Source: Ananas comosus (taxonomy: Eukaryota > Streptophyta > Magnoliopsida > Poales > Bromeliaceae). Taken from it: a DNA stretch of 64,000 nucleotides. The notes below the pieces were generated by a model. The model made no database searches and was not told where the DNA came from. It saw only the letters and a program-made list of their open reading frames with translations. The DNA lies in NCBI RefSeq assembly GCF_001540865.1, contig NC_033621.1:22621279-22685278 (forward strand). Reading direction: 5' to 3'. Shown here one piece after another: positions 44,001 through 57,500 of this stretch; the first letter of the stretch is position 1; every line of letters starts with the position of its first letter. The position numbers and the translations under genes are program-made.

Positions 44001-47000
44001 ACTTGTTTGTTTATAATACTCAAAGCTTTTCTGTTTGTTCCCAATAATGCTCAAAAGCGTTGGTGCTGTGCTTAACCAGTGGCTTATTATTCCAGTACAG
44101 CGTATCAATATGCTGGGCAGGTCCAATTTGTCCAGTATTCCAAAGGAAAAAAAAAAAATCTAGATGCAGACCAAGTTGTTCTAGCGAATGTGATAAGTTG
44201 GCCTTCAGATCCTCTATGCCTTAATGCGCTTGAGAGGGAATCGTTATGAAACTTTAATAAAAAGGAGACAATGCTTGATAGTTGTTATGGCTCATGAGTC
44301 AGGCCCTCAAATTTGTGATTCATGAAGCATGAAAACTGATGGACAATACAAACGATAGCATAATATGGACATGACCATCCTATCTTGGAACAATAGGTTA
44401 TATTGTCTCATATACTAAAGCATACGACAACTATTACATGCGTTAATGTACGCGCCCATAGGTGCTTGTACGACTTCATTCAATCATTCAATCATTCTTA
44501 TTATATTACAGTTATTTCCTGTACGTTATTACAGGCTGGACATGAAAATTCTGACAATATAATAAACGAGCAGAAGAGAATCTTTCATTATTCATCAGGA
44601 CAAATTATCCATTCATTGCATAATGTCAAAGCATGAACGAAGTATATTAATTGCCAATTAGCAAGAAGAAATAATAGAAATTTTTGTTTTTTAACTTTGT
44701 CGTGAATTCCAATTTTACACTTAGTCCAACCTCCTTATGCCAACAAACACAACCTCCTGACCAAATATCAAATGAAATAAACAATATGGTAGTATTTTGT
44801 AGGCGTGCCATTCATAATTTGTGCCTCATGGAGAAAATTCACCGTATCTTCTCTCTTGCTCTCTCTTTTTGTCTTTTTGAGAAACATTATAGCTTATTTT
44901 AGTTGTTGGATCATGCATCATATTTATGAACTCTTGACTGTCTATGTAGGGCTGGATTTTGGAGTGCAATGGCTTCCAATGTGACCTTCCAGTCCCGCAA
45001 CGTACTCAGCAAGAAACTCATGGTTAAGAAAGAGGTGATCTAGATTTTCTTTCTTTTTTTTTCTTTTCCTAACAAAGTTTGTTTAGTTTCTTTCTTGATT
45101 GGCATATTTCATCAATCTGTTAATGTACTGATCTTTTTTTGGGGCTTTTATACATATATGATATGTATCCTTTCAAGATCATTCATATACATATATACAC
45201 CATGCCAAAACCCTTAGGGCCCATTTGCTTCACGGTTTGAAATAATCCCGTAATCCTCCATATTTTATATTGAAAATGTCCAAATCATTATCATTCAACT
45301 CAAGTTGGCTCAAGCTGGGTAGTTATAAAAGGTGTTAGGGAAGTAGTATATATGTATCATTGTAGATTCCTAGATGGTAGGAATACTAGATTATTATGGG
45401 TTAGGAGGCATTCTCGTTTCATGCTCGTTGGGAATCATTAATAGCCCATTAATAACAATATACTAGTTGTTAACAACCTCCCAACCCAAATGGCTCGATA
45501 AATTAGTAACAAACTTGTCATTCCAAATATAAAATATACAACATTCCCAGAATATTACAAATCTTGAACCAAACATCCCCTTAAATTAATGTGTACCCCT
45601 TGAAAGTACATTTGCTTACAAACACCCTTACTACTTAGGGAGTCATCCAATGACGAGAGTTAGTTTTATTTTATAGGAGTGGAGTGGGTATGCCGCCAGG
45701 TACAAGGGCATGTGTCATTCAGATTGTTCAGGAGTATATATGTAAATAGAAATAGATAGCTTTGTAGATTTTATATAAAAACGGAATATTTCTTTAATCT
45801 TTATGCTAGCATTGGTTCTGGAAGTTGCATTAAGCAACTTTTAATGCAGCATTTAGAGTTTCTGTTCTCAATCATTTGTTTTCTCCTTTTCAGGAATCTC
45901 TGGACAACATCAACCTCTTCTCAATTATCACGATCATGTCATTTTTCCTACTATCTCCCGTAACCCTGTTTGTCGAAGGCGTCAAATTTACTCCTTCATT
46001 TGTGCAATCTGCTGTGAGTATTATTTTGTGCATTTTCAATTATCTGTTGCTCTTTGAAATTCTAACAATTTTTTGCTGTCCTGTAGGGACTGAATCTAAA
46101 GCAGCTTTATGTGAGATCTCTCCTAGCTGCTATCTGCTTTCATGCTTATCAACAGGTAACGCTCTAAGTTCTATGTTGCTTTTCTTCTTTTGCATGGATG
46201 AAATATGCTTTCTCAACCCGTTGGCTTTGCTTAGATTGTTGTCCTTTTTCTCGGTGATGCACAATATTTAGGAAATCTTTTACCCCTGAATAATCAACAG
46301 TTATTTTTGCCAGTTTGTTCGACAACAATAAGATTGTTATGATAAACATACGGTAATCAACTAATCGTGTTGGCTAATCAGTTGATAAAATAGATGGGGA
46401 TTATTTGATGCCTTATTAACCTAACAGGCGAAAGCCTTACTTGTCAAACTTGTCTTCCTCCATGCTTGACCTGAGAGTCCGTTGGAAGGATAAACGAGTG
46501 GGTATGGTTATTATATTCCCAGACAAAGGAGTGGTGATTAAAACTCTCATATAGCATTTAGACTTCTCAATCAAACGAAGCATCATAAGGTCTGTCTATA
46601 CATGCATGCGCTGATGGTGAAGAAGCTGATTTGGGAGGAATATTTGTTTTGCATTGCGCATGGCTTTGCTACTACTAACATCATCATTCTCTCTCATCTC
46701 TGTCTCTCCAAAGCAAGAGACCTACTAGCTACCTTTCTTATTGCAAGTTTCATGCTCGATTTATTCTGCTCTTTCCCTTCATGAAGGCTAATTTAGTGGT
46801 TTGAAATGTTTTCCATTAGGTTTCTTATATGATACTGGCAAGGGTATCACCTGTGACCCACTCAGTCGGCAACTGCGTGAAGCGGGTGGTGGTCATTGTG
46901 ACCTCAGTTCTCTTCTTCAGGACTCCAGTTTCACCTATTAACTCTCTTGGTGAGTTTCTTATTGCCATACTATTGATGAATAGTCAAAAACATCCTAGAT

Positions 47001-47407
47001 TTAGTATCCATTTGGCACAACTTCTCGAACAGCTTCTCACTCTAAGAAGCAGCAGAAAGGTGTTTGAAGGTGTTTGGCAAGCTAGGAACTTCTGCTGCAG
47101 TGAGAAGTTGTAATAAGCTTCTGCACCTCAAAGCTATATATGCTTCAATTTGAATCTTCTACTTTCGCTGCAGTGATAAGGCTGTTCAGCAATTTCAATG
47201 AAAAGGGTTGTTAATGATTCATCTAAAAGCTTTACGCAAACAGCACTAATGCCCAAGCTCGAGCTTGCCTTAACAGTCCTTTAATTGGTATCTCGATATT
47301 AATTTTGTGGCTCTTTTCAATATACTACAATATCAGGTACTGCTGTGGCACTTGCTGGAGTTTTCCTGTACTCGAGGGTGAAAAAGATTAAGGCGAAATC
47401 TGCATAA
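41025..47407 (+). CDS. PPT: Plastid phosphoenolpyruvate/phosphate translocator (PPT), nine exons
   Basis: Exons 41025-41432, 42910-43032, 43128-43280, 43854-43939, 44950-45034, 45894-46013, 46087-46155, 46820-46949 and 47337-47407 join in phase to 1245 nt, 414 residues. Residues 1 to about 80, rich in S, R, A and L, are a plastid transit peptide. From about 110 the triose-phosphate translocator (EamA-like) domain has several membrane spans: [100 protein letters not shown] and the C-terminal SRVKKIKAK. The sequence around KAMEPFF and the length match PPT rather than TPT, GPT or XPT. PPT sits in the inner envelope and brings phosphoenolpyruvate into plastids in exchange for phosphate, feeding the shikimate pathway. 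The ATG follows a GA-rich leader (40951-40965). Exon 1 is very GC-rich. Confidence 0.96.
42396..42422. repeat. (TATC)n microsatellite in PPT intron 1
   Basis: About six CTAT units in the 1477-nt first intron. Confidence 0.9.
45160..45790. repeat. Nested repeats in PPT intron 5
   Basis: An outer copy of the intron-resident repeat (TATACATATATGATATGTA ... TGTACCCCTTGAAAGTACA) is interrupted at about 45210-45595 by a second element starting TTAGGGCCCATTTGCTTCAC and ending GAACCAAACATCCCCTTAA, a typical MITE of the 'catches Tnc-like GGGCCNATTTG' kind with imperfect inverted ends. Confidence 0.55.
46970..47240. repeat. Probable MITE in PPT intron 8
   Basis: Repeats of GAGAAGTTGTAATAAGCTTC-like and AGCTTCTCACTCTAAGAAGC text, with GTATCCATTTGGCACAACTT on the left, look like a non-autonomous element. 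Ends are not certain. Confidence 0.4.
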
Positions 47408-48730
47408 AAGCGCCTGTGTTAGTTTCCTCTGCTTTTTCCATCTTAGACTCCTATTAAAGAGCTCATTTCTTCAAATGGTTTGTGCCGTTTAGCGGACAAT
47501 CGTGCTATTACTTATGTTTTTGCTGGTGGGATTTTTGCGGTGGCGCGCATTTTTAGAGAATTAGAATGAAAGCTTATTTCTTCTATTCTTTTTTTATCAT
47601 TTACCAGGAAGTAGTTTACTGTTTCTATCCTCCGTATTGTTATCGGGAGACATGCTGTAGAGCTGTGGTTGTGATGAATATGGGTAGAGATGTTTTACGT
47701 TCCAAACCTAGCTGTTATATACTTTGGGTTCCAAATTTTCGCGTTAGCTTGGTAAGTTCAATCAATGACATTGGTGAGTTTGGATCGATGACATTTTAAT
47801 ACCTCCTCCAACAAGATAAAAAGAATGGTGTGTGAGTAACTTTAACTAGTTTTCACTATGTAGGAATGTTTAATTTGTAACAATGTTTGATTGGCGTGAG
47901 GTTTCTAGAAGTGAATCATTTTGCTATACTCACGTTACCCGACTTGTGGATCAGAGCATGGCATAATATGAACAGCTTTCTCTCTTTTTATTTGTTTATT
48001 TATTTATTTTTGCTTTTGTGGAACAAATGAGAGGCCCCATTCCAAGGATTTCTTGGAATCTTGGAACATAAAAATTACTAATGTTCCTATGGAACTGGGG
48101 CTTAAACATTTGAGCTCATAGATCGGCATTCGAGGTATCCACCGCCAGGTTAGATAAGAGTTTTCTCAGAACCAGCTTGGGCTCGAACTAGGTGGCAAAA
48201 TTTATCCATTTCCGATGTTTTAAAAACTCCAAAAAGGAAATTTTTTTTAAAAAATTCTGTTGCTATGATATAATGGTACAGCTAAAACGATGATTCTTTT
48301 TTGGTAGCTTCAAATTGCTTACTACTGGGCGTACAGGCAGCATTTTCCCGGAACAAAAGACGAAAAGAAAAGCTTAATCCAAGCATACAGATGGGGAAAA
48401 AAAAAAAAAAAAGCTTGCCAATTCCAACAAGTTAGATTTTCTGCACAGATTGCCCTTCAAGCTTATTCACTGTTGACTCGTTTCACTGCAGAAAATGATA
48501 TACAACGTAAAATTGTAGCAACAAGTAACAAGAAATACAAGCAACTGAGATGGTTCACTTTAAAATGACACTTTCTACAACCAGTGTGCAGAAATAACAG
48601 TTCAATGAAAGAAAAAAAAAAAAAAAAAAAACTCCAAAGAAAGTAGAGATCAATTGCAAACATAAACTTTTAAGTTGCATATGAAATTGACATAGTATGC
48701 CCTTTATCAAGAAAACATAGCAATAATAAT
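47408..48730. other. Spacer between convergent PPT and AKR2 genes
   Basis: Contains both 3' UTRs. A T run with A run at 48610-48630 and a poly-A run at 48397-48412 are seen. No gene. Confidence 0.5.
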
Positions 48731-51700
48731 TTATAAGAAAGCGTCCTTCTCGAGCAATTTGAGTACTTCCTCTTGGTTGTTGAGCTTGGCGACATCGATA
48801 GGCGTCTTCCCGTCCAAATTTTGGAGAGTTCTGTGGCCGCACAAAAAAGTTGGTGAAAAATACAAGAGGTCGGTAGTTTCAGACATACCAGTCAAAATCG
48901 TTGAAATATATTCAAAATAGTACATACATATCCCTGATATCTAGAAGGGGAATTCCATGATACTTCAACTTAGGAGAGCTAGGTAGCCAGAGGTATGCTT
49001 ATGTAATTTTGCCAAAAAGAGAGAGATAGGAAGGTGAAATTCAGATTGTTCACTTACACAGCAGCGCCATGCTCTAACAGAAGTGCGACGCAATCCTTCC
49101 GCCCATAACCTGCAGCATAATGCAGTGCTGTGTTCTTGTTCTTGTCCAATGCATCCACTGCGGCCCCTGCTTCGAGAAGAATTTGAGCACACTTTACCTG
49201 AGAAATCAAAACCAAATACCTCATTTCAACATTTAACTCATCAACAACATGAGATTAAAAGAAAGTGCTAAGACAAGTATCTATGTACTAATAACCCTTT
49301 AGATGACAACAAATATTTTCCATTTTATATATTTCTTAGGTATCAAAGCAATAAATTGATATACTAGGTAAAAAACGTAGAGATCTTACCTAAACTACAG
49401 CATATTTTTTTTTAAATGGGTGCCTTAAGAACATTGATTTTACTACTTTACCTTACAGATTCAACTGTCACCGGAAAATTCTGCAATCTAACAGAATAAG
49501 TTGACAGACTACTCAACAACTATTTGAACAGAAACTGTTAAATTTTGTCAAAACCCAGCAGGTAAATACTAAAATAAAAAATAATGATAAGTTAGATTTC
49601 GAAATCAAAACTTAAGATTATCAACTGCATTTATGACACAAAAAAAAGAATTACATTTATGACAAGAATAAAGGAATGCAAGATTATCAACTGCGCCATA
49701 CCTCACCATAACCACAAGCAAAGTGTAAAGCTCTTCGCCCCTCAGAGTCTTCTTCATCCTTGTCTGCTCCAGCATCCAAAGCTTTTTTCAAACCCTGGAA
49801 GGAATTCGAGAAAAATAGTTACATCAATGACATGCGTACGAAAAGAATTAACGGTGCTTTAAAGTAAAACAAAACAAAACAAAAAAAACACATAACCATT
49901 AGAGATAAAATCACAGCATGAACTCATTTAACTGTTCAATTAAAAAAAAAATGTTAGGTTCAAAAGTTGATTCCTTTATGTTCTTTCAGTACCCAGGTAC
50001 TTCTATCTATGCAGGAACCACAAAAGGGGATTTAGTTTGACTAGCATAAACAAAAAAAAAAAAAAAAATCTAGAATTAATAATTAAGGATTACAACTGAT
50101 TTGAAAAGACTATTAATCACAGGTTAAATACAATAACAGCAAACAACATGTTTCCAAAGGAGATGGTAATTGACATGATAGCCTAAGTAGAGGCATTAAT
50201 TTCTCATCTGTGAGAGTTCATCCATTGATACTTCAAAAGTTCAAAGTGTAAAGTCACGCCTACCATGCGGTCTGCATCAGATCTGCAGAAAAATCTGTGC
50301 ATACCCAACTGTACTATGTTAAACTAAAAATAGAGGTACGAGATGGCTTGTATGTGCAGTGTTGCACTCTTAACTACAAAGAATTAAATTTTTGCATTCC
50401 TAACTTCCAGTCATCAAGGCATAATTCTCTCACACTGTTTGAGAAGGAAAAAAAAAAAGAAAATTACAAGAAAAGAAAAGCTTACCTCAGCATCACCAAT
50501 ACTAGCAGTGTGATGGACTATAGATTCCTCTTCATATGCAGCTTCGTCTTCTGCTTCTTCAGGCCCAGAAATTTCTGCAGAAGTTGCAGCCTCACCTAAG
50601 GAACCAACTCCCATTGCCTGCCCCATCTTTTGTAGAACTTCAGGGTCATTCCAGTACCTTAAAGAAGTAATAATTAATTAAAAGAAAGCTTGAAATTATC
50701 TTCATGGCAAACTCCAATGAGAACTATACATATATTCTCCTGCAAAATAATCCATTTACATACATATAACCCTGAAATATCTGAGCTTTCACTTTTTTTT
50801 ATGTATAACCTTCAAATTTCTTAAATACATACTCCTATGCTTACAAAATGGTCCTGTTTGAAACAACTCATTTTGATGGAAAACCAGTTTCCCCGATGAA
50901 TAAAATGACTACCCATATTAATAGAGTATTATAGTAAGAACCAAGAAACTATTTACAGGGTTATCTGCATAAATGTAAATAGATGATTTTGCACGTGTAT
51001 CTACGGAAAAGCCCAAACTGAATTGTAGCTTAGTACTAGTTACTTCATCATAGCAGCTGGACCACCACTCTCTATTTCATCAAGAATTGGCTTCAACGAT
51101 GGATCTTCTTTGATGCGCGCCATTCTTTCCTCAAGCTGCTCTCTATGAGATGGGTTGCTTAAGTTCTCAAGCATGCTAGACATAGTAGGATCCTGCCATA
51201 GGTCAAAAGCGCTTTATACAGCAAAAATCTCATGCCTTAAGCAGGAAAATTCAAAAATCTCGCACAGAAATAAACTAATAAAAGGTTAAAGTGTTTGGAA
51301 GACTACAACCTACAGATTATAGTCCAAAAAAAAAAAACAGACTTAATCAGTATGGATCTGAAGTTCTGAACCCCTTGATGCAAATAAGATACCGCTTGAT
51401 TTCAGAAAATTCCAAACTTGATGATTTTTGTAACCTTTACTAACAGAATATCATAAATTTTGTCAGTTGTTACACAACATAATATTCTATGACTTCTTTG
51501 ACAGACTCTAGTAAGACTGATAGAGCCTGATTGAAATCAAACAACATTTTAGTTTGGGGGTCCGTATCCAAAATATAAAGGGACCTATATTCAAATGACA
51601 TAAAGTTTGCAAGGCATCCGTACATCCACACCATTAGAAATTGATAATACCTGCATCAAAGCAGTCCCAAGGCGCTCGGCCATTGTTATGAATTGGGGAT

Positions 51701-53123
51701 TCTGCATGACCTGTTGCATGGTTGACATATATTCCTGATGGTTCAACTGGGGTACACCCTCTTGCCCTGCACCTTGAACACTTTTCTGAAGCTGCTCAGC
51801 CATCTGGGTGAACACAGGATCGCTCGCTATCTGTTCCGCCATCTCTTTTATAGTTGGGTCCTGTATTAGATCAACCCATCCAGCGAATTATCATAGATGT
51901 ATCACTGTACAAATGGTCTAAACAAACACACATAGTCACACCCCAAAAAGAAGAAGAAGAAGAAGAAGGAGAAGAATCTTAACTAACCAAGCCAGTCAAT
52001 TGGTAAGCAAAGTGAACCTTCTTCAATATATAGGTTTGATGGGTTGAATTATATAATGATGCAAAAAAGATGACTGATGGCTAAATTCGCAAGTAACAAT
52101 GAGTCAATACACAATAAGAAAAATCATATGCAAAAGAACCCATCAACACACACCACTTGATAACAAAAGTGAAAAACTAATTTAACATGATATATAACTG
52201 AAAGTTAACATTGTAAATAGGAAGAGAACATACATTAAGCAACCCCTGCATTGCTGAAAAATCAAAAGGATTTGCAGGAAACCCAGTGCTCGGTGATGAT
52301 GCAGTCCTACGACTCCCAGATTGATCTTGTGTTGACGATGCCTCATTTTTGGAGCTTTTGTTCTCATCTGAAAAGACAATGTTTAAAAAGTTCATGCAAT
52401 ATGCTAAAAACTTCACTTGACAAAATACCCGGAGAGTGAAAATTGTATTACTATAAGCAATAAGCTTATTCAATTCTGAATTGGCCAAAGCAAATAAACT
52501 GACATACCGCTATACAAATCAAGTCGGAAATCAAAAACAAAGCAAATAATGCTTCAAAGCTAAGATATCAGGAAAGAAGTCCATTTCCAAGTTCCAGTTA
52601 CAAAAAAGAAGTATTTTATCAGCATGGTTGCTTAACTATCACCGCACGATCAAGCGACAGCTCAATTAATGAGATTGAAGTCTTATTACAAATCATCCAA
52701 TATGCAGGCTTCTAACTTGGGAGAAACGATATAAGGCAAGGATTTAGAAATATATGATGCTCTTTTCGAGTGTTCGAAATTGAAACATAACACGCCACCC
52801 ATCTAAAATCAAGCAACCTTCAAAATAACTCTCCAATTTCTACATCTTTAGCCTGTCTAAGCATACACCTCAGATCAACACCCCACTCCTAATCAACAAC
52901 CCAACCCAATCCGTACAATTATTCGACAAAAAAAGCCAAAGATTTTCCATAAATCTAAGCAAGCACGCGGGCATCCGAGTCGAGAATAGGGGATTGTCCT
53001 CAAAGGTGCATATACCCAAACTAATCCGCACGAGAAGGTTAATAATTGCTGAATTCGAGTTCAAATTAGGGTTTTCGAGAGAGAGAGAGCGAGAGAGGAG
53101 GGGAGGGTACCTTGCGAAGCCAT
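48731..53123 (-). CDS. AKR2: Ankyrin repeat protein AKR2 (plastid outer membrane targeting factor), eight exons
   Basis: Exons in order 53111-53123, 52234-52367, 51651-51860, 51044-51192, 50486-50657, 49702-49794, 49058-49197 and 48731-48830 join in phase to 1011 nt, 336 residues (Arabidopsis AKR2A has 342). The first exon encodes only MASQ. Residues about 20-45 are a low-complexity Ser/Thr-rich region; about 50-165 contain two STI1-like DP-type motifs ([47 protein letters not shown]). An acidic linker [12 protein letters not shown] precedes four ankyrin repeats ([50 protein letters not shown]). AKR2 is a cytosolic chaperone that binds nascent plastid outer-envelope proteins through the N-terminal part and docks to chloroplast lipids through the ankyrin repeats. 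Intron 4 has a copy of the dispersed intron repeat. Intron 1 and the upstream region contain TTAGGGTTTT-type telo-boxes. Confidence 0.96.
51948..51970. repeat. (AAG)n microsatellite in AKR2 intron 2
   Basis: Seven GAA/AAG units. Confidence 0.85.
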
Positions 53124-53483
53124 GGCGGCGGAGGAAGCGGAGGGGGATCGAGAGGAAGAGGAAGAGGAAGAGGAGGAGGAGGAGGAAGTGGGGGAGGATC
53201 TCGGAGAGCGCAAGCGAGAATAAAACCCTCGGGATCGGGAGGTGGGGGTCGCTTTTACGGTTGCCCCCGAATGGACGCGTAGGAGGTTCTATGCGTGCGC
53301 GCGCATGAGTCGAATCGGAGAGATAGGGTTAGGGATTTATTAGGGATTTGGGGATAAGAGGTGTGAGGACCAAATTGATCCGACTCGAACTGGGCCCAAA
53401 TCCACCGCAGTAGTCAAAGAAGCCCCACCCCTTACTCCACCCAGGGCCCCAGGCCCCAGAGTGTTGTTTCGTCACCAACAAAT

Positions 53484-53530
<47 letters not shown>

Positions 53531-54515
53531 TTTTTTACCTTAAACGCTTAATTTTTTTATTTAATTGTTATAATTTACTTTCGGTCGGAGCTCAAATTTT
53601 TGGATACGAAGAAAAAGGGTAAAGAAAAAATAGATATATTAACAAGGATGAGCTTTAACTTTCACGTCATTTATTTTCTGTCAAACAAACAACAGAACTA
53701 CTAGAGAATTTTCAGTTCTATTAGCTATAAAAATAAACAACGAAAAAAATAGCTTTTACCTGAATTTTAATTCACTCGAAATTCTAGTTCAACCTGAATT
53801 TCACCTTCATCCGGAGGGTTTTTTTTTTCCATTTGATTTGATCTTAGTTTCTAGAATAACTTGTGTACCAATAAACATTTAAAGAAACGGAAAAAAAAAA
53901 ACAACTTTATCTGAATCGGCTAATACTACATTATTAGAGAAATTAAGGGCAATTTGAGAAAATAATCCATTCTAAACAAACTGAGAGTCGGAGACAAAAG
54001 GTGACTTCACCACAATGCTGTAATTTGACCAAACTTATTCATCCTGACATAATCAGAGAACAGTACACATAATTATCTCCTTGGCATTAAACCTTTGGAA
54101 CCAAAAATGTAGCTTATGAACTTTTACATGAACACTATGCTGATTTCTCTCCTCAACTAGTACCGGCAGTCCTTCCATCTCATCTCTAACATCTGTGATC
54201 TCTGAGAAGAGCTCTCCAACTCGGTGTCAAGCAGTCAAAATCGTCGTCCCTCGCTGATACAGAGAAGGGATTTCCGCAAAAGAAAATATTCCACCTGTTT
54301 TTTCTTCTATTGTAACTTACAGGTCAACTTAATGATAATCTGTAGAACTCCAGCTAGGGCTTTCTGGTCCATGCACGAATGTCTTGATAGGCATTCATGA
54401 AAAGAGAGAAGGCGGGACAACAGCTACAAAATCAAAAAATGGGTGGAATTTTCGTGCAAAACATGGGATTATGAAAGAAACAGCACGGCAAGAAGGTTTC
54501 CAGAAAACAAACTCC
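53124..54515. other. AKR2 upstream region and 3' side of WD40 gene
   Basis: 53124-53340 is the purine-rich leader/promoter of AKR2 with GGGTTAGGG at 53327-53335. A GA microsatellite runs 53486-53527. The rest is AT-rich, and 54100-54515 is probably the 3' UTR of the WD40 gene. Confidence 0.5.
53486..53527. repeat. (GA)n microsatellite upstream of AKR2
   Basis: About 21 AG units within 400 bases of the AKR2 start. Confidence 0.95.
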
Positions 54516-57500
54516 TCAGCCAACTTTGTGCAGTCCAATGTTAAGATCGGATGAAATGGAGATCATCAGCGGAAGCGATTGGTGCCATTCAGCTTTAAAC
54601 ACACGCTTCTGATGAGCTTGCACCGATTGCGAGGGACTATGGGTATTGTACCTGATGTCGAAGATGTGGATCACAGGATCAGCCGATCCAGATGAGATAT
54701 ACAAGCCGTCTGGAGACCACGATTGGTTAATTAAAGCGGATTGGGAGTCACTGCTCTCTTGCTTCCACCCAAATGCGTGAATCTCAGTCTGACGTAGCCT
54801 GATGTCAAACAACCGAAGCTGCTTCCCAGGTGCTCTGAAAGAAAATTAAAATAAAGAAGAGAAAAGGGGGCAGCACTCTGTATAAGCATCAGCTGGCAAA
54901 TCATTCATTACATAAGAACAATATACGATTCAGAACAGCAAATAATGTAAGAGCAATGCTACCAACACTCATTACGTTAGAACAATAACATAATAACTAG
55001 AACAGCAAATAATATAAGAGCAGTGCTACCTATATACCCGAAAAGTGGGTATGAATCTTACACCCTACCCATCCAAGGTCCGGAAATTCCCACGCTACTC
55101 TTATCAATCCTCTTCTTAAATATTAAAAATCCAAAAGGGTTGTCTAAACCCTTGGAGGGTGCTAGATTTACACCCCACTTTCGTGAATACAAGTAGCATT
55201 TCTCATAATATAATACCAGGAATTATTAAATAGCTCAAGCAAGGACTGAAGGACCAAAGAAATATCCCACGAAAAATAGGATAGGGTACCCTCAGAATCA
55301 GTTATTCAGAAGTAAAATTCATGGGAGCCAATCAGAGTTGTTCTCGTGGGAAATATCTCAAGGTGGTATTAAGATCCCCACACAACAAGAGATTAGATAC
55401 ACAGATGTCTCCAGTTGAAATCTAACTTGCAAACAGTTCATATTGCATTAGATTAGTGTGAAAAGTGTCCACGGAAAGAAAGATAATAACAAGTTCTCAT
55501 TTCATAGCCCAAGAACAGCTGAAGGTGGCTGCTCATTTACTTACCCTGTTTGAACCATGAATAAGTTAAAATCAGCTGGATTCGGCAACACGCTCATGCA
55601 TTTGCTCTCTATTTGATGCTTGAATTCAGATCTTCCTGCAGCGAGATCAAAACCAATAATCCTTTTGTCTGCACCAGCTGACAGTATGGTTTTCTTTTGA
55701 TACAATCCTGAAATGCCCATGACAGCAGAAGAGTGCAAGTTCCCGTGAACTTTCTTGTGGTTCCATGTGTCTCCTCTTTCTTGCCAAAGTACTACAGCAT
55801 GGTCACTCCCACCAGTCACAAAACATAAATCAACCCAAGGCATGAAATTTATACTATTTATTATTCCCTTTAGATGCGGCTTTGCTTCTAAGAAGGTAAC
55901 CTTTTTCTGTTCACATGCAAAAAAATAAAGATGTTTGTTAGTGTTTCTTTTGTTGGGGTGTAACAAAATGTTTCTTCTTACTAATAAGTAATTAGCTAAT
56001 TTTAAGTTGTGGAGAAGCATTGATAGTGTAAGAGGAGACTGTTTATAAATACATCTCCAGGTCCCTCACTTTCTCTTATCCATCCATCTTCTGGTAACTG
56101 ATGTCCGTGATAATCCTTAAGACTAGTCTTTCCTCTCTGAACTGATTTCTGCAAGGTCTCAGAACTGTATAGATGGTTATTCAAATAGGAAGCCCCATCA
56201 TGTGTTTTGCAATACTAGTGCATAATATGTCATGTATTTTTGTTGACATCTTGATGCATATGTAAGAGGTCAGCAGCTATTATAATTTCAAAGTCTAGGC
56301 ATGCTTTGTTATATACACTGAAATCAACAGGATGGATCATCACATCATTTCAACTAATAATAATATTTTTATCAGACTAGATATTCTGCAAATATTTCAC
56401 GTCAAGTGTTGTCGTATGTAAATCTATATGCACAAATTCACAATATAATTCTTACTATCATAGTCACCAATATTTCGCAAGAGATTAAAACAGAAAACTT
56501 TTTAAGGTAAGACTATAAAGATAAGAAATTTTTAAAAAGAGTTCATACTTCTCCAGAAACATTGAGATTTAAAACTGAAATCTGAGAATCACCACCATCA
56601 GCACTGTACGCAGCAAATATGCTATCACCATCAGGATGCCACGTTAAATCTTCAGGCCATCTCCGCTGCTTTGGAGATAGACAATCTGTCGTGCTAAGCA
56701 ATGAGGCAGTCGGTGGCCTACAAATATAACATTGACATGTTTTCGATTAAAAGGATATTACTTGATTGACAAAGCAGAAATGGAAACAAAAATAGTTGAA
56801 ATGCAGATAAAGAGGAGTTAGGTGCCAAGTAAAAGGAAATTATGCTTCACCACTTGGTGTCCATCTTTTGTTGAAAGTGCAGTATCCAGAATAAGAAAGC
56901 ATCCTTTCTAAGAGAACGAGAATTGAAGTAAAATGAACTTCAGCAAGTAATTGGAGTATCAAAATAGAAGACGAGTTCGAGGATGTAAGAAAAGTATTCA
57001 AATTTGAATAGCTTATACAGTTACACCCAATTCCTTCTCATTCTTAAAGTTGCAGAACATTTGACAGAAAAAGTGTTTCCAGGTGATATTTTCTCATCTA
57101 TTTCAGTTCTTTCTCCCCATTTTAATTTCATTGCCCTTCCGGTCAATAAAGCAAGGCATAAGCTATTCTTGGTAATGTGTTCTTTCAAATCATGGTGGGT
57201 CAACATTCATTGAAGCAAATTAGGAGGAAGCAAGCTAGCAACTTCAGAATGCATGTTGTAACTTGACGTGTCAATATGTTATGAAATTCATCTGCTGTAT
57301 GTGACAGGGCCAATGAAGTGTGCCCTCAAGTTTTCTATCACCTTACTTGAATGGAGTTGCTTATTAGGAGTTCTCAGCAGACACAACTATGTTGTCGCTG
57401 TAAGAAACTTGGCATGCTAACAAAACAGTAAATAAAATAAACAGTACTGTGAAAAGAATACCCTTTTGCCTGCAATTGCCATAAAGTCACAACTCCATCC

